Below, piece after piece: positions 1-9,569 of a stretch of DNA of 64,000 nt (its first letter is position 1; every line of letters begins with the position of its first letter). This DNA is from Burkholderia sp. S171 (GTDB lineage Bacteria > Pseudomonadota > Gammaproteobacteria > Burkholderiales > Burkholderiaceae). The DNA lies in the NCBI RefSeq assembly GCF_009766085.1, contig NZ_LMUF01000007.1, forward strand, positions 18,540-82,539. Reading direction: 5' to 3'. Made by a program: the position numbers and the translations under genes. The notes under the pieces were generated by a model that was given only the letters and a program-made list of their open reading frames with translations, did not search any database and had not been told where the DNA came from.

Positions 1-1
1 T

Positions 2-967
2 CACTACGCGCACGTTGACTGCCCGGGACACGCCGACTATGTGAAGAACATGATCACGGGTGCTGCCCAGATGGACGGCGCGATCCTGGTGTGTTCGGCT
101 GCAGACGGCCCGATGCCGCAAACGCGTGAGCACATCCTGTTGGCTCGCCAGGTTGGCGTGCCGTACATCATCGTGTTCCTGAACAAGTGCGACATGGTGG
201 ACGACGCCGAGTTGCTGGAACTCGTTGAAATGGAAGTGCGTGAGTTGCTGGTGAAGTATGACTTCCCGGGCGACGAAACGCCGATCATCAAGGGTTCGGC
301 CAAACTGGCGCTGGAAGGCGACACGGGCGAGCTGGGCGAAGTGGCGATCATGAACCTGGCCGACGCACTGGACACGTACATCCCGACGCCGGAACGCGCA
401 ATCGACGGTTCGTTCCTGATGCCGGTGGAAGACGTGTTCTCGATCTCGGGTCGCGGCACGGTGGTGACGGGTCGTATCGAGCGCGGTGTGGTTAAGGTTG
501 GCGAAGAAATCGAAATCATCGGTATCAAGCCGACGGTGAAGACGACGTGCACGGGCGTGGAAATGTTCCGCAAGCTGCTGGACCAAGGTCAAGCGGGCGA
601 CAACGTGGGTATTCTGTTGCGCGGCACGAAGCGTGAAGACGTGGAGCGTGGCCAGGTGTTGGCTAAGCCGGGTTCGATCACGCCGCACACGCACTTCACG
701 GCTGAAGTGTATGTGTTGAGCAAGGACGAAGGCGGCCGTCACACCCCGTTCTTCAACAACTATCGCCCGCAGTTCTACTTCCGTACCACGGACGTAACGG
801 GATCGATCGAGTTGCCGAAGGACAAGGAAATGGTCATGCCGGGCGACAACGTGTCGATCACGGTGAAGTTGATCGCTCCGATCGCGATGGAAGAAGGTCT
901 GCGCTTCGCTATCCGTGAAGGCGGTCGTACCGTCGGCGCCGGCGTCGTGGCCAAGGTTCTGGCGTAA
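2..967 (+). CDS. tuf: Elongation factor Tu (5' truncated by window edge)
   Basis: EF-Tu carries aminoacyl-tRNA to the ribosome as a GTP complex. The frame is open from base 2, so the N-terminal ~75 residues lie outside the window. Visible are the G3 motif DCPGHADY at the start, the G4 motif NKCD (about base 183), the domain 2 segment [12 protein letters not shown] and the domain 3 C-terminus [14 protein letters not shown], ending in TAA at 965. It precedes rpsJ, the usual beta-proteobacterial fusA-tuf-rpsJ order. Many genomes of this group carry two near-identical tuf copies; this would be the one linked to the S10 cluster. Confidence 0.98.
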   Translation, partial: HYAHVDCPGHADYVKNMITGAAQMDGAILVCSAADGPMPQTREHILLARQVGVPYIIVFLNKCDMVDDAELLELVEMEVRELLVKYDFPGDETPIIKGSAKLALEGDTGELGEVAIMNLADALDTYIPTPERAIDGSFLMPVEDVFSISGRGTVVTGRIERGVVKVGEEIEIIGIKPTVKTTCTGVEMFRKLLDQGQAGDNVGILLRGTKREDVERGQVLAKPGSITPHTHFTAEVYVLSKDEGGRHTPFFNNYRPQFYFRTTDVTGSIELPKDKEMVMPGDNVSITVKLIAPIAMEEGLRFAIREGGRTVGAGVVAKVLA

Positions 968-1103
968 CATCCTGAGCTTGCTTCAAAAGCTGTAGTTCGT
1001 AGTCGTGCCCGGAGCCGGGCGCACGTACCTTACGCGTGCTCGGCTCCTTGCTCTTTTACCAAATCGACGGTGCAACACCGTCTCGTTCTTTCAAGGAATT
1101 GTC

Positions 1104-1415
1104 ATGGCAAACCAGAAAATCCGCATTCGCCTGAAGGCTTTCGACTATCGTCTGATCGATCAATCGGCAGCTGAAATCGTCGATACGGCTAAGCGGACTG
1201 GCGCAATCGTACGTGGTCCGGTGCCGCTGCCGACCCGTATCCAACGTTTTGACATTCTGCGTTCGCCGCACGTCAACAAGACGTCGCGCGATCAGCTCGA
1301 AATCCGCACCCACCAACGCCTGATGGACATCGTCGATCCGACGGACAAGACCGTTGACGCGTTGATGAAGCTCGACCTGCCGGCTGGCGTCGATGTGGAA
1401 ATCAAGTTGCAGTAA
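1104..1415 (+). CDS. rpsJ: 30S ribosomal protein S10
   Basis: S10 is a small-subunit head protein; in bacteria it also works as NusE in transcription antitermination. The start is the ATG at 1104 ([17 protein letters not shown]), with an AAGGA ribosome site at 1093. A longer open frame from 1005 has no family support. The product is 103 residues, the standard S10 length, with the typical segment [11 protein letters not shown]. It is the first gene of the S10 operon after tuf, and is separated from rplC by a 186-base gap that holds a promoter-like palindrome. Confidence 0.97.
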   Translation: MANQKIRIRLKAFDYRLIDQSAAEIVDTAKRTGAIVRGPVPLPTRIQRFDILRSPHVNKTSRDQLEIRTHQRLMDIVDPTDKTVDALMKLDLPAGVDVEIKLQ

Positions 1416-1465
1416 GTTTCACCCAGCGCCGCTCTCGCGAGGAGTGGCGCTAAGTCTTTGATTGC

Positions 1466-1494
1466 TTGCGGAAAACGAAAAGCCTTGTTATACT
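1466..1494 (+). promoter_or_regulatory. Sigma-70-like promoter upstream of rplC
   Basis: TTGCGG at 1466-1471 and TATACT at 1489-1494 are separated by exactly 17 bases. This would give a transcript starting near 1501, about 100 bases before rplC. The -10 hexamer lies in the loop of a perfect inverted repeat (see next entry). Confidence 0.6.
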
Positions 1495-1507
1495 CCAAGG
1501 CTTTTCG
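1476..1507. repeat. Perfect 12-bp inverted repeat around a -10 hexamer
   Basis: CGAAAAGCCTTG (1476-1487) and CAAGGCTTTTCG (1496-1507) are exact reverse complements separated by 8 bases that contain most of TATACT. As RNA it would form a stable hairpin ending in a short U run, so it may act as an attenuator for transcripts arriving from tuf-rpsJ while hosting a promoter for rplC onward. Confidence 0.75.
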
Positions 1508-1601
1508 CGCATTTGCGCAAAAAAGTCGGTGCGATTCTCGTGAATCGACCGGCATTTTGTAAATCAGCCCCGACCAATCGCAGTTGGGAATGGAGAAAAC
1601 G

Positions 1602-2261
1602 ATGAGCCTTGGACTCGTAGGTCGCAAGGTTGGCATGACCCGTATCTTTACGCCTGAAGGGGATTCGATTCCCGTCACCGTATTGGACGTGTCGGACAAC
1701 CGAGTGACGCAGATCAAGTCTGTAGAAACGGATGGTTACATCGCCGTTCAAGTTGCATTCGGCACTCGCCGCGCATCGCGCGTGACGAAGCCGCTGGCAG
1801 GTCACCTTGCCAAAGCCGGCGTACAAGCTGGTGAAGTCCTCAAAGAATTCCAGATCGATTCCGCTAAGGCTGCCGAGTTGTCGAACGGTACCGTGATCGG
1901 TACGGACATCTTCGAAGTAGGCCAGAAAGTCGACGTGCAAGGCGTGTCGATCGGTAAGGGCTACGCCGGTACCATCAAGCGTCACAACTTCGCTTCGGGT
2001 CGCGCATCGCACGGTAACTCGCGTTCGCACAACGTCCCTGGTTCGATCGGTATGGCGCAGGATCCGGGTCGTGTTTTCCCGGGTAAGCGCATGACGGGTC
2101 ACATGGGCGACGAAACGGTTACGGTGCAAAACCTCGTGATCGCTCGTATCGACACTGACCGTCATCTGTTGCTGGTCCGTGGCGCTGTTCCTGGCGCTAA
2201 GGGCGGCAAGGTTTTCGTGACGCCGGCTGTCAAGGCACGCGCTGTGAAAGGAGCGAAATAA
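1602..2261 (+). CDS. rplC: 50S ribosomal protein L3
   Basis: L3 is an early-assembly large-subunit protein near the peptidyl-transferase centre. The start is the ATG at 1602 ([16 protein letters not shown]) behind a GGAG site at 1592; an in-frame ATG at 1584 is upstream of that site and unlikely. The product is 219 residues, slightly longer than the E. coli protein. The conserved core [18 protein letters not shown] is present. Its TAA overlaps the rplD ATG by one base, so the pair is translationally coupled. Confidence 0.97.
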   Translation: MSLGLVGRKVGMTRIFTPEGDSIPVTVLDVSDNRVTQIKSVETDGYIAVQVAFGTRRASRVTKPLAGHLAKAGVQAGEVLKEFQIDSAKAAELSNGTVIGTDIFEVGQKVDVQGVSIGKGYAGTIKRHNFASGRASHGNSRSHNVPGSIGMAQDPGRVFPGKRMTGHMGDETVTVQNLVIARIDTDRHLLLVRGAVPGAKGGKVFVTPAVKARAVKGAK

Positions 2262-2881
2262 TGGAACTTAAGCTCCTGAGCGCCAATGGTCAGGAAGGCG
2301 CGGGTGTGAACGCATCGGACGTCGTGTTCGGTCGCGATTACAACGAAGCCCTGATCCATCAGGTCGTCACGGCCTATCAAGCCAACGCACGTAGCGGTAA
2401 CCGCGCGCAGAAGGATCGTGAGCAAGTCAAGCACACGACCAAGAAGCCGTGGCGTCAAAAGGGTACGGGCCGCGCCCGTGCCGGTATGTCGTCGAGCCCG
2501 TTGTGGCGCGGCGGTGGCCGTATCTTCCCGAATTCGCCGGAAGAAAACTTTTCGCACAAGGTCAACAAGAAGATGCATCGCGCAGGTCTCTGCTCGATCT
2601 ATTCGCAGCTGGCCCGTGAAGGTCGCATCGTAGTCGTCGATGAGATGACCCTCGAAGCGCCGAAGACCAAGCTGTTGGCCGAAAAATTCAAGGCAATGGG
2701 TCTCGAGTCCGTCCTGGTCATTACTGACACGGTCGACGAAAACCTGTACCTCGCGTCGCGCAACCTGGCCCACGTGGCCGTTGTCGAGCCGCGTTATGCC
2801 GACCCGCTCTCGTTGATCTACTTCAAGAAGATCGTGATTACGAAGGCTGCGGTCGCCCAGATCGAGGAGTTGCTGTCATGA
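2261..2881 (+). CDS. rplD: 50S ribosomal protein L4
   Basis: L4 lines the peptide exit tunnel and in E. coli represses its own S10 operon by attenuation and translational control. The product has 206 residues with the tunnel-loop segment [15 protein letters not shown] and the downstream [11 protein letters not shown] motif. It overlaps rplC by one base and rplW by four (ATGA), so expression is tightly coupled. Whether L4 autoregulation operates here is not visible, because the leader differs from the E. coli S10 leader. Confidence 0.97.
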   Translation: MELKLLSANGQEGAGVNASDVVFGRDYNEALIHQVVTAYQANARSGNRAQKDREQVKHTTKKPWRQKGTGRARAGMSSSPLWRGGGRIFPNSPEENFSHKVNKKMHRAGLCSIYSQLAREGRIVVVDEMTLEAPKTKLLAEKFKAMGLESVLVITDTVDENLYLASRNLAHVAVVEPRYADPLSLIYFKKIVITKAAVAQIEELLS

Positions 2882-3192
2882 GCGAGATTCGCAAGAACGA
2901 TCATCGTTTGATGCAGGTCCTGCTCGCGCCGGTGATCTCCGAAAAGGCGACGCTGGTGGCCGACAAGAACGAACAAGTTGTGTTCGAAGTCGCGCCCGAT
3001 GCCACGAAGCAGGAAGTTAAGGCTGCTGTCGAGCTGCTGTTCAAGGTAGAAGTCAATTCTGTCAACGTCTTGGTCACGAAGGGTAAAGCCAAGCGCTTTG
3101 GCCGCTTCATGGGCAAGCGCAAAGACGTGAAGAAGGCGTATGTCTGCCTGAAGCCCGGCCAGGAAATCAACTTTGAAGCGGAGGCCAAGTAA
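2878..3192 (+). CDS. rplW: 50S ribosomal protein L23
   Basis: L23 sits at the tunnel exit and is the docking site for trigger factor and SRP. The product has 104 residues, opening [20 protein letters not shown] and containing the conserved segments PVISEKAT and GKAKRFGR. The ATG lies inside the rplD stop (ATGA overlap), and rplB begins three bases after its stop. Confidence 0.97.
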   Translation: MSEIRKNDHRLMQVLLAPVISEKATLVADKNEQVVFEVAPDATKQEVKAAVELLFKVEVNSVNVLVTKGKAKRFGRFMGKRKDVKKAYVCLKPGQEINFEAEAK

Positions 3193-3194
3193 TC

Positions 3195-4022
3195 ATGGCA
3201 ATCGTAAAAGTTAAGCCGACTTCGCCGGGTCGCCGCGCGATGGTCAAGGTGGTCAATAAGGATCTGTACAAGGGCAAGCCGCACGCAGCGCTGCTCGACT
3301 CACAGTCCGTGACTGCCGGCCGGAATAACTCCGGTCGTATCACCGTCCGTCACAAGGGTGGTGGTCACAAGCAACAGTATCGTATCGTCGATTTCCGTCG
3401 CATCAAGGACGGCATTCCCGCAAAGATCGAACGTCTTGAGTACGATCCGAACCGTAGCGCGAACATCGCGCTGGTTCTGTACGCAGACGGCGAGCGCACG
3501 TACATCATCGCTCCGAAGGGTGCGACGGTGGGGCAAGCGTTGATGTCGGGTTCGGAAGCGCCGATCCGCTCGGGTAACACCTTGCCGATCCGCAACATTC
3601 CGGTCGGTACGACGATTCACTGTGTCGAGATGTTGCCGGGCAAGGGCGCGCAAATGGCGCGTTCGGCTGGTACGTCCGCGATGCTGCTGGCTCGTGAAGG
3701 CACGTACGCTCAGGTTCGCCTGCGTTCGGGTGAAATTCGCCGTGTGCACGTTGAGTGCCGCGCGACGATTGGTGAAGTTGGCAACGAAGAGCATAGCCTC
3801 CGTCAAATCGGTAAGGCGGGTGCTAACCGCTGGCGCGGTATCCGCCCGACGGTGCGTGGTGTTGCAATGAACCCGGTCGATCACCCGCACGGTGGTGGTG
3901 AAGGTAAGACGGCAGCAGGTCGCGATCCGGTCAGCCCGTGGGGAACCCCGGCTAAGGGTTATCGTACACGCAGCAACAAGCGCACGACGACGATGATCGT
4001 TCAGCGCCGTCACAAGCGCTAA
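3195..4022 (+). CDS. rplB: 50S ribosomal protein L2
   Basis: L2 is a core large-subunit protein needed for subunit association and peptidyl transfer. The product is 275 residues, the usual length. The signature [13 protein letters not shown] near the C-terminus includes the conserved His region near the catalytic centre, followed by [18 protein letters not shown]. It starts two bases after the rplW stop, within the S10 operon. Confidence 0.98.
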   Translation: MAIVKVKPTSPGRRAMVKVVNKDLYKGKPHAALLDSQSVTAGRNNSGRITVRHKGGGHKQQYRIVDFRRIKDGIPAKIERLEYDPNRSANIALVLYADGERTYIIAPKGATVGQALMSGSEAPIRSGNTLPIRNIPVGTTIHCVEMLPGKGAQMARSAGTSAMLLAREGTYAQVRLRSGEIRRVHVECRATIGEVGNEEHSLRQIGKAGANRWRGIRPTVRGVAMNPVDHPHGGGEGKTAAGRDPVSPWGTPAKGYRTRSNKRTTTMIVQRRHKR

Positions 4023-4032
4023 GGAGTAAGCA

Positions 4033-4308
4033 ATGGCACGTTCTGTTAAAAAAGGTCCGTTCTGCGACGCTCATTTGCTGAAGAAGGTTGAGACAGCCGC
4101 AGCTGCGCGTGACAAGAAGCCGATCAAGACCTGGTCGCGTCGTTCGACGATCCTCCCGGACTTCATCGGTCTGACGATCGCCGTTCATAACGGCCGTCAA
4201 CACGTCCCGGTTTATGTTTCGGAAAACATGGTCGGCCACAAACTTGGCGAGTTCGCATTGACCCGTACGTTCAAGGGTCATGCAGCCGACAAGAAGGCCA
4301 AGAAATAA
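4033..4308 (+). CDS. rpsS: 30S ribosomal protein S19
   Basis: S19 binds 16S rRNA in the head, next to the A site. The product is 91 residues starting [16 protein letters not shown], with the typical segment [14 protein letters not shown] and the C-terminal motif [15 protein letters not shown]. An AAGGAG ribosome site overlaps the rplB stop. It follows rplB and precedes rplV in the standard order. Confidence 0.97.
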   Translation: MARSVKKGPFCDAHLLKKVETAAAARDKKPIKTWSRRSTILPDFIGLTIAVHNGRQHVPVYVSENMVGHKLGEFALTRTFKGHAADKKAKK

Positions 4309-4320
4309 GGGGCTATCAAG

Positions 4321-4650
4321 ATGGAAGTAAAAGCTATTCATCGCGGTGCCCGCATCTCGGCGCAGAAAACGCGCCTTGTGGCTGACCAGATCCGTGGTTT
4401 GCCGGTCGACAAGGCGCTGAACGTTCTTACGTTCTCGCCGAAGAAGGCGGCGGGTATTGTCAAGAAGGTCGTGCTGTCAGCGATCGCGAATGCGGAACAC
4501 AACGAAGGCGCCGACATCGACGAGCTCAAAGTAACGAGCATCATGGTCGACAAGGCAGCTTCCCTGAAGCGATTCACCGCGCGCGCAAAAGGCCGTGGTA
4601 ACCGCATTGAGAAGCAATCCTGTCACATCACTGTGACAGTCGGGAATTAA
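4321..4650 (+). CDS. rplV: 50S ribosomal protein L22
   Basis: L22 contributes a beta-hairpin to the peptide tunnel; loop mutations give macrolide resistance. The product is 109 residues, opening [20 protein letters not shown], with the tunnel hairpin segment [16 protein letters not shown] purine-rich AAGGGG site precedes the ATG. The stop is 11 bases before rpsC. Confidence 0.97.
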   Translation: MEVKAIHRGARISAQKTRLVADQIRGLPVDKALNVLTFSPKKAAGIVKKVVLSAIANAEHNEGADIDELKVTSIMVDKAASLKRFTARAKGRGNRIEKQSCHITVTVGN

Positions 4651-4661
4651 GGAGCCATACG

Positions 4662-5480
4662 ATGGGACAAAAAATTCATCCGACAGGCTTCCGTCTGGCT
4701 GTCAGCCGAAATTGGGCGTCGCGTTGGTACGCGAACAACACCAATTTCGCATCGATGCTGCAGGAAGACATCGGCGTTCGTGAATACCTGAAGAAGAAGC
4801 TGAAAAACGCTTCGGTGGGTCGGGTTGTCATCGAGCGTCCGGCGAAGAATGCACGCATCACGATTTACAGCTCGCGTCCGGGTGTAGTGATCGGCAAGAA
4901 GGGTGAGGATATCGAACTGTTGAAGACGGAACTGCAACGCCGCATGGGCGTTCCGGTCCACGTCAACATCGAAGAAATCCGTAAGCCGGAAACCGATGCG
5001 CAACTGATCGCCGACTCGATCACGCAACAGCTCGAGCGCCGGATCATGTTCCGCCGCGCGATGAAGCGTGCGATGCAAAACGCCATGCGTCTGGGTGCTC
5101 AAGGCATCAAGATCATGAGCGCGGGCCGGTTGAACGGTATCGAAATCGCTCGTACCGAGTGGTATCGCGAAGGTCGCGTTCCGCTTCACACGCTGCGTGC
5201 TGATATCGACTACGCAACCTCGGAAGCGAAGACGACCTACGGCATCATCGGCGTCAAAGTGTGGGTCTACAAGGGCGACACGCTGGGCCGCAATGATGCA
5301 CCGGTGGTCGAAGAAGTAGCCGAAGACAAGCGTCCGCGCCGCAACGCACGTCCGGGTGGCGATCGCCGTCCGCGTCGTGACGGTGAAGGTGGTGGTCCGG
5401 CAAACGCAGGTGCGCGCCGTGGCGCAGGCGCTCCCCGTCGTGCTGGCGGTGCCGGCGGCGACGGGAAGACTGGAGAATAA
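4662..5480 (+). CDS. rpsC: 30S ribosomal protein S3
   Basis: S3 lies at the mRNA entry site and has helicase activity with S4 and S5. The KH domain is visible ([17 protein letters not shown], around residues 68-84) and the C-terminal domain includes [14 protein letters not shown]. The product is 272 residues, about 40 longer than the E. coli protein. The extra tail (about residue 215 on) is rich in Arg, Gly, Pro and Ala and looks disordered; long basic tails occur in S3 of related beta-proteobacteria. The start ATG has a GGAG site at 4651. Confidence 0.97.
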   Translation: MGQKIHPTGFRLAVSRNWASRWYANNTNFASMLQEDIGVREYLKKKLKNASVGRVVIERPAKNARITIYSSRPGVVIGKKGEDIELLKTELQRRMGVPVHVNIEEIRKPETDAQLIADSITQQLERRIMFRRAMKRAMQNAMRLGAQGIKIMSAGRLNGIEIARTEWYREGRVPLHTLRADIDYATSEAKTTYGIIGVKVWVYKGDTLGRNDAPVVEEVAEDKRPRRNARPGGDRRPRRDGEGGGPANAGARRGAGAPRRAGGAGGDGKTGE

Positions 5481-5482
5481 CG

Positions 5483-5899
5483 ATGCTGCAACCGAAACGC
5501 AGAAAGTATCGCAAAGAGCAAAAGGGTCGTAACACCGGCAAGGCGACGCGCGGCAACGCAGTGTCGTTCGGTGAATATGGTCTGAAGGCTATCGGTCGCG
5601 GCCGTTTGACCGCGCGCCAAATCGAAGCGGCGCGTCGTGCAATGACGCGTCACATTAAACGTGGCGGCCGTATCTGGATCCGCATTTTCCCGGACAAGCC
5701 GATCTCGCAAAAGCCGGCTGAAGTACGGATGGGTAACGGTAAAGGTAACCCTGAGTACTACGTCGCAGAGATTCAACCGGGCAAGATGTTGTATGAAATG
5801 GACGGTGTTACTGAAGAGTTGGCACGTGAAGCGTTCCGTCTGGCTGCAGCTAAGCTGCCGCTGAAGACGTACTTCGTTTCACGCCAGCTCGGCGCCTAA
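5483..5899 (+). CDS. rplP: 50S ribosomal protein L16
   Basis: L16 binds 23S and helps accommodate A-site tRNA. The product is 138 residues, beginning [17 protein letters not shown]. The conserved segments [13 protein letters not shown] and [14 protein letters not shown] are present; the latter carries the loop with the Arg hydroxylated by YcfD in many bacteria. It starts two bases after the rpsC stop. Confidence 0.97.
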   Translation: MLQPKRRKYRKEQKGRNTGKATRGNAVSFGEYGLKAIGRGRLTARQIEAARRAMTRHIKRGGRIWIRIFPDKPISQKPAEVRMGNGKGNPEYYVAEIQPGKMLYEMDGVTEELAREAFRLAAAKLPLKTYFVSRQLGA

Positions 5900-5908
5900 G
5901 GAGCAATG

Positions 5909-6103
5909 ATGAAGGCTTCCGAACTTCACCAGAAAGACCAGGCTGGGCTCAACCAAGAGCTGACGGACCTGCTGAAGGCGCAATTCGGCCTGCGCATGCA
6001 ACTCGCGACCCAGCAATTGACCAACAACAGTCAATTGAAGAAGGTTCGTCGCGACATCGCTCGTGTGCGGACCGTCCTGACTGAGAAGGCGAACCAGAAA
6101 TGA
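5909..6103 (+). CDS. rpmC: 50S ribosomal protein L29
   Basis: L29 sits at the tunnel exit beside L23. Two adjacent ATGs occur at 5906 and 5909. The second is chosen because the AAGGAG at 5898 then has normal spacing and the product ([11 protein letters not shown]...) has the 64 residues usual in this group. The conserved stretch [16 protein letters not shown] is present. It overlaps rpsQ by four bases (ATGA). Confidence 0.95.
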   Translation: MKASELHQKDQAGLNQELTDLLKAQFGLRMQLATQQLTNNSQLKKVRRDIARVRTVLTEKANQK

Positions 6104-6372
6104 ACGATAGCGTAAAAACCTCGCTCAAGCGGACGCTGGTCGGCAAGGTCGTCAGCAACAAGATGGAAAAGACGGTCACCGTGCTGGTTGAGCATCGCGT
6201 AAAGCACCCGATCTACGGCAAGTACGTCGTACGGTCGAAGAAGTACCACGCTCACGACGACGCGAACACGTACAACGAAGGCGATCTCGTCGAGATCCAG
6301 GAAACCCGTCCGATTTCGAAGACGAAAGCCTGGGTTGTGTCGAAGTTGCTTGAGTCGGCGCGCGTCATCTAA
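6100..6372 (+). CDS. rpsQ: 30S ribosomal protein S17
   Basis: S17 is a primary 16S-binding OB-fold protein. The product is 90 residues with the motif [15 protein letters not shown] and the segment [15 protein letters not shown]. It is coupled to rpmC through an ATGA overlap. It is the last gene before a 289-base gap that separates the S10-type block from the spc-type block. Confidence 0.97.
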   Translation: MNDSVKTSLKRTLVGKVVSNKMEKTVTVLVEHRVKHPIYGKYVVRSKKYHAHDDANTYNEGDLVEIQETRPISKTKAWVVSKLLESARVI

Positions 6373-6413
6373 GCGTCAAAAAGCGGTAAAAGAAGTATCG
6401 CAGTAACTTTCGC

Positions 6414-6441
6414 TTGCCAGACCGAAATTATGCGTTATAAT
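6414..6441 (+). promoter_or_regulatory. spc-type promoter upstream of rplN
   Basis: TTGCCA (6414-6419) and a consensus TATAAT (6436-6441) are spaced by 16 bases. The position, in front of rplN, corresponds to the known spc operon promoter of enterobacteria. The -10 element overlaps the right arm of the 13-bp palindrome listed next. A leader of about 210 bases would follow. Confidence 0.75.
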
Positions 6442-6449
6442 TTCGGTCT
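6419..6449. repeat. Perfect 13-bp inverted repeat overlapping the rplN promoter
   Basis: AGACCGAAATTAT (6419-6431) and ATAATTTCGGTCT (6437-6449) are exact complements with a 5-base loop. The right arm contributes the TATAAT hexamer, and the opposite strand has CATAAT at the mirror position. It may serve as an attenuator of read-through from rpsQ and as a promoter. Confidence 0.8.
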
Positions 6450-6661
6450 TCCCTCTTTGTGGGAGCCCCATCGCGGGCGAAGTTGGTGGGGGAAGCCAGT
6501 GCAGGCGCCAAGCTTGTGCTGACAGATTCACCGGATTGCGATGGCGGGTTTCGTCTGCCCTCGCTGCCTGTTCTAACCCAAGCAGCCACCAGGCTGACGG
6601 GACCAAGACTGACCGGTTAAGCCATGGTGGCGTAACTGGATTAAGTTGGGAAAGATAAACC
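6450..6661 (+). other. Long rplN leader, no gene seen
   Basis: These 212 bases between the promoter palindrome and rplN contain no credible ORF. They hold several possible short helices, for example GGTGGGGG opposite C-rich stretches. I see no recognised r-protein binding site, and the leader function is unknown. Confidence 0.5.
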
Positions 6662-7030
6662 ATGATTCAGACCGAAACTCGGCTTGAAGTTGCCGACAAC
6701 ACAGGTGCACGTGAAGTGATGTGCATCAAGGTGCTCGGCGGCTCGAAGCGTCGTTACGCTAGCATTGGCGACATCATCAAGGTGACCGTCAAAGAAGCAA
6801 CGCCGCGCGGACGCGTGAAGAAGGGCGAAATCTACAACGCTGTGGTCGTTCGTACGGCCAAGGGCGTGCGCCGCCAGGACGGCTCGCTGATCAAGTTCGA
6901 CGGTAATGCCGCCGTACTTTTGAATGCCAAGCTCGAGCCTATCGGTACGCGTATTTTCGGACCGGTTACGCGTGAATTGCGTAGTGAACGATTTATGAAG
7001 ATCGTTTCGCTCGCGCCGGAAGTGCTGTAA
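6662..7030 (+). CDS. rplN: 50S ribosomal protein L14
   Basis: L14 lies at the subunit interface and forms an inter-subunit bridge. The product is 122 residues, the family standard, starting [20 protein letters not shown], with the conserved segment [10 protein letters not shown] near the end. It is the first gene of the spc-type block, directly behind the leader at 6450-6661. Confidence 0.98.
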   Translation: MIQTETRLEVADNTGAREVMCIKVLGGSKRRYASIGDIIKVTVKEATPRGRVKKGEIYNAVVVRTAKGVRRQDGSLIKFDGNAAVLLNAKLEPIGTRIFGPVTRELRSERFMKIVSLAPEVL

Positions 7031-7039
7031 GGAGTCGCG

Positions 7040-7348
7040 ATGAACAAGATTCGCAAAGGTGACGAGGTTCTCGTCATCACTGGCAAAGACAAAGGCAAGC
7101 GCGGTATCGTGCTGCTCGTTGGGGACGAACGTGTGACGGTCGAGGGTATCAACCTCGTCAAGAAGCATGTGAAGCCAAACCCGATGAAGGGTACGACGGG
7201 CGGCGTAGAAGCCAAGACGATGCCCTTGCATATTTCGAACGTCGCATTGGTCGACGCAAATGGCAGGGCATCGCGTGTAGGCATCAAGGTCGAGAACGAC
7301 AAGAAGGTACGCTTCTTGAAGTCGACCGGTGCCACGCTTAGCGTCTGA
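7040..7348 (+). CDS. rplX: 50S ribosomal protein L24
   Basis: L24 is an assembly initiator for the large subunit with a KOW fold. The product has 102 residues; the KOW motif is [20 protein letters not shown] at the N-terminus. A GGAG site precedes the ATG, and rplE follows after 13 bases. Confidence 0.97.
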   Translation: MNKIRKGDEVLVITGKDKGKRGIVLLVGDERVTVEGINLVKKHVKPNPMKGTTGGVEAKTMPLHISNVALVDANGRASRVGIKVENDKKVRFLKSTGATLSV

Positions 7349-7361
7349 CGCGGAGTAATAA

Positions 7362-7901
7362 ATGGCACGTCTGCATGAGTTTTATAAAGAGAAAGTTGTA
7401 CCCGGCCTCGTTGAGAAGTTCGGCTACAAGTCCGTAATGGAAGTGCCGCGCATCACCAAAATCACCCTGAACATGGGTCTTGGTGAAGCCGTCGCCGACA
7501 AGAAGATCATCGAAAACGCCGTTGGCGACCTGACGAAGATTGCTGGCCAAAAGCCGGTTATCACGAAGGCACGCAAGGCTATCGCTGGCTTCAAGATTCG
7601 TCAGGGCTACCCGATCGGCGCGATGGTTACGCTGCGTGGCCAAGCCATGTACGAATTTCTCGATCGTTTCGTGACGGTTGCGCTCCCCCGGGTTCGTGAC
7701 TTCCGCGGTGTATCGGGTCGTGCGTTCGACGGTCGCGGCAACTACAACATCGGTGTGAAAGAGCAGATCATTTTCCCCGAGATCGATTACGACAAGATCG
7801 ACGCGCTTCGTGGGCTGAACATCAGCATCACGACGACCGCGAAGACTGACGATGAAGCAAAGGCACTGCTCGCCAGCTTCAAGTTCCCGTTCAGAAACTG
7901 A
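7362..7901 (+). CDS. rplE: 50S ribosomal protein L5
   Basis: L5 binds 5S rRNA and contacts the P-site tRNA. The product is 179 residues with the signature [13 protein letters not shown] and the segment GMYEFLDR-like [16 protein letters not shown] followed by RDFRG. It runs directly into rpsN, whose GTG start lies eight bases after the stop. Confidence 0.97.
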   Translation: MARLHEFYKEKVVPGLVEKFGYKSVMEVPRITKITLNMGLGEAVADKKIIENAVGDLTKIAGQKPVITKARKAIAGFKIRQGYPIGAMVTLRGQAMYEFLDRFVTVALPRVRDFRGVSGRAFDGRGNYNIGVKEQIIFPEIDYDKIDALRGLNISITTTAKTDDEAKALLASFKFPFRN

Positions 7902-7908
7902 GGTTACC

Positions 7909-8214
7909 GTGGCTAAACTGGCACTGATCGAACGTGAAAAGAAGCGTGCTCGCCTGGCTGCAAAGTACGCTCCCAAGCGTACGGCGCTGAAGGCGGTCAT
8001 TGATGACGCGAGCAAGTCGGACGAAGAGCGTTATGCCGCTCGTCTCGAACTGCAACAACTGCCCCGCAACTCGAACCCCACTCGCAAGCGTAACCGCTGC
8101 GCGATCACGGGTCGTCCGCGTGGCACGTTCCGCAAATTCGGATTGGCACGCAGCAAGATTCGCGAAATCGCTTTCCGCGGCGAAATCCCTGGCCTGACCA
8201 AGGCGAGCTGGTAA
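7909..8214 (+). CDS. rpsN: 30S ribosomal protein S14
   Basis: S14 is a small-subunit head protein. The start is the GTG at 7909, read as [16 protein letters not shown]; a longer open frame from 7852 overlaps rplE and is not supported. The product has 101 residues, the zinc-free (C-minus) long form without a CxxC zinc ribbon. The conserved [19 protein letters not shown] segment is present. Confidence 0.96.
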   Translation: MAKLALIEREKKRARLAAKYAPKRTALKAVIDDASKSDEERYAARLELQQLPRNSNPTRKRNRCAITGRPRGTFRKFGLARSKIREIAFRGEIPGLTKASW

Positions 8215-8228
8215 TAGGAGATATCTAA

Positions 8229-8624
8229 ATGAGTATGAGTGATCCTATCGCCGATATGCTGACTCGCATCCGCAATGCGCAGATGGTTGAGAAAGTATCG
8301 GTGACAATGCCCTCGTCGAAAGTCAAGGTTGCGATTGCGCAGGTTTTGAAGGACGAAGGTTATATCGACGATTTCGCAGTGAAGTCTGAAGGTGCGAAGT
8401 CGGAATTGAATATCGCGTTGAAGTACTACGCTGGCCGTCCGGTTATTGAGCGCATTGAACGCGTCTCGAAGCCTGGTCTGCGTGTGTATCGCGGTCGTAA
8501 CGACATTCCGGTTGTGATGAACGGTCTTGGCGTTGCAATCGTGTCGACGCCCCAGGGTGTGATGACCGACCGCAAGGCGCGCCAGACCGGCGTCGGCGGC
8601 GAAGTCCTCTGCTACGTCGCTTAA
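8229..8624 (+). CDS. rpsH: 30S ribosomal protein S8
   Basis: S8 is a primary 16S binder; in E. coli it represses the spc operon by binding an mRNA mimic near rplE. The product is 131 residues, starting [18 protein letters not shown] and ending GGEVLCYVA. Two ATGs are in frame; the first (8229) has an AGGAG site at 8216. No S8 target was identified at rplX-rplE by eye. Confidence 0.97.
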   Translation: MSMSDPIADMLTRIRNAQMVEKVSVTMPSSKVKVAIAQVLKDEGYIDDFAVKSEGAKSELNIALKYYAGRPVIERIERVSKPGLRVYRGRNDIPVVMNGLGVAIVSTPQGVMTDRKARQTGVGGEVLCYVA

Positions 8625-8643
8625 ACCGAAAAGGAGAAGAAAC

Positions 8644-9177
8644 ATGTCTCGAGTAGGTAAAAGCCCGATTACGCTGCCGCAAGGCGCGGAAGTGGCCTTT
8701 AGCGGCGAAGTAATCACCGTCAAGGGCCCGCTGGGTACGATTACGCAAGCGGCTAATCCGCTTGTTACGGTAGCAAACGACAACGGCACGCTCAACTTCG
8801 CCCCGGCTGATGAAAGCCGTGAAGCGAATGCGATGTCGGGCACGATGCGCGCCCTTGTGGCGAACATGGTGAATGGCGTTACGAAGGGTTTCGAGCGCAA
8901 GCTGACGCTGGTTGGCGTTGGTTATCGCGCGCAGGCGCAGGGCGACAAGCTGAATCTGTCGCTGGGTTTCTCGCACCCCGTGGTGCACGCGATGCCGGAA
9001 GGCGTCAAAGTTGAAACCCCGACGCAAACCGAAATCGTGATCAAGGGGATCGACAAGCAGAAAGTTGGCCAGGTCGCTGCGGAAGTTCGCGGTTACCGTC
9101 CGCCGGAGCCCTACAAGGGCAAGGGCGTGCGCTACTTCGGCGAAGTCGTCATCCTCAAAGAAACGAAGAAGAAGTAA
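8644..9177 (+). CDS. rplF: 50S ribosomal protein L6
   Basis: L6 is located near the factor-binding stalk base. The product has 177 residues, starting [12 protein letters not shown]. The C-terminal signature [16 protein letters not shown] is visible. A strong AAGGAG site precedes the ATG, and rplR follows after 12 bases. Confidence 0.97.
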   Translation: MSRVGKSPITLPQGAEVAFSGEVITVKGPLGTITQAANPLVTVANDNGTLNFAPADESREANAMSGTMRALVANMVNGVTKGFERKLTLVGVGYRAQAQGDKLNLSLGFSHPVVHAMPEGVKVETPTQTEIVIKGIDKQKVGQVAAEVRGYRPPEPYKGKGVRYFGEVVILKETKKK

Positions 9178-9189
9178 GGGTGCGCAATC

Positions 9190-9555
9190 ATGGATAAGAC
9201 TCAATCTCGCCTGCGCCGCGCTAAACAGACGCGCGTCAAGATCGCTGAGCTGCAGGTCGCACGTCTGGCTGTGCATCGCACGAACACGCACATTTATGCG
9301 CAAGTGTTCTCGGCATGCGGCACCAAGGTGTTGGCAAGCGCGTCGACGCTCGAAGCTGAAGTGCGCGCCGAACTGGCAGACAAGTCGGGCAAAGGCGGCA
9401 ACGTCGATGCTGCGATCGCTGTCGGTAAGCGTATTGCTGAAAAAGCCAAGGCTGCCGGCGTCGAATCCGTCGCCTTCGACCGTTCAGGTTTCCGTTACCA
9501 CGGCCGCGTGAAAGCGCTGGCTGATGCGGCACGCGAAGCCGGACTCAAGTTCTAA
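9190..9555 (+). CDS. rplR: 50S ribosomal protein L18
   Basis: L18 mediates attachment of 5S rRNA to the large subunit. The product is 121 residues with a basic N-terminus ([17 protein letters not shown]) and the conserved C-terminal segment [17 protein letters not shown]. It sits between rplF and rpsE in the usual order. Confidence 0.97.
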   Translation: MDKTQSRLRRAKQTRVKIAELQVARLAVHRTNTHIYAQVFSACGTKVLASASTLEAEVRAELADKSGKGGNVDAAIAVGKRIAEKAKAAGVESVAFDRSGFRYHGRVKALADAAREAGLKF

Positions 9556-9569
9556 GGGAAGAATTCGTC

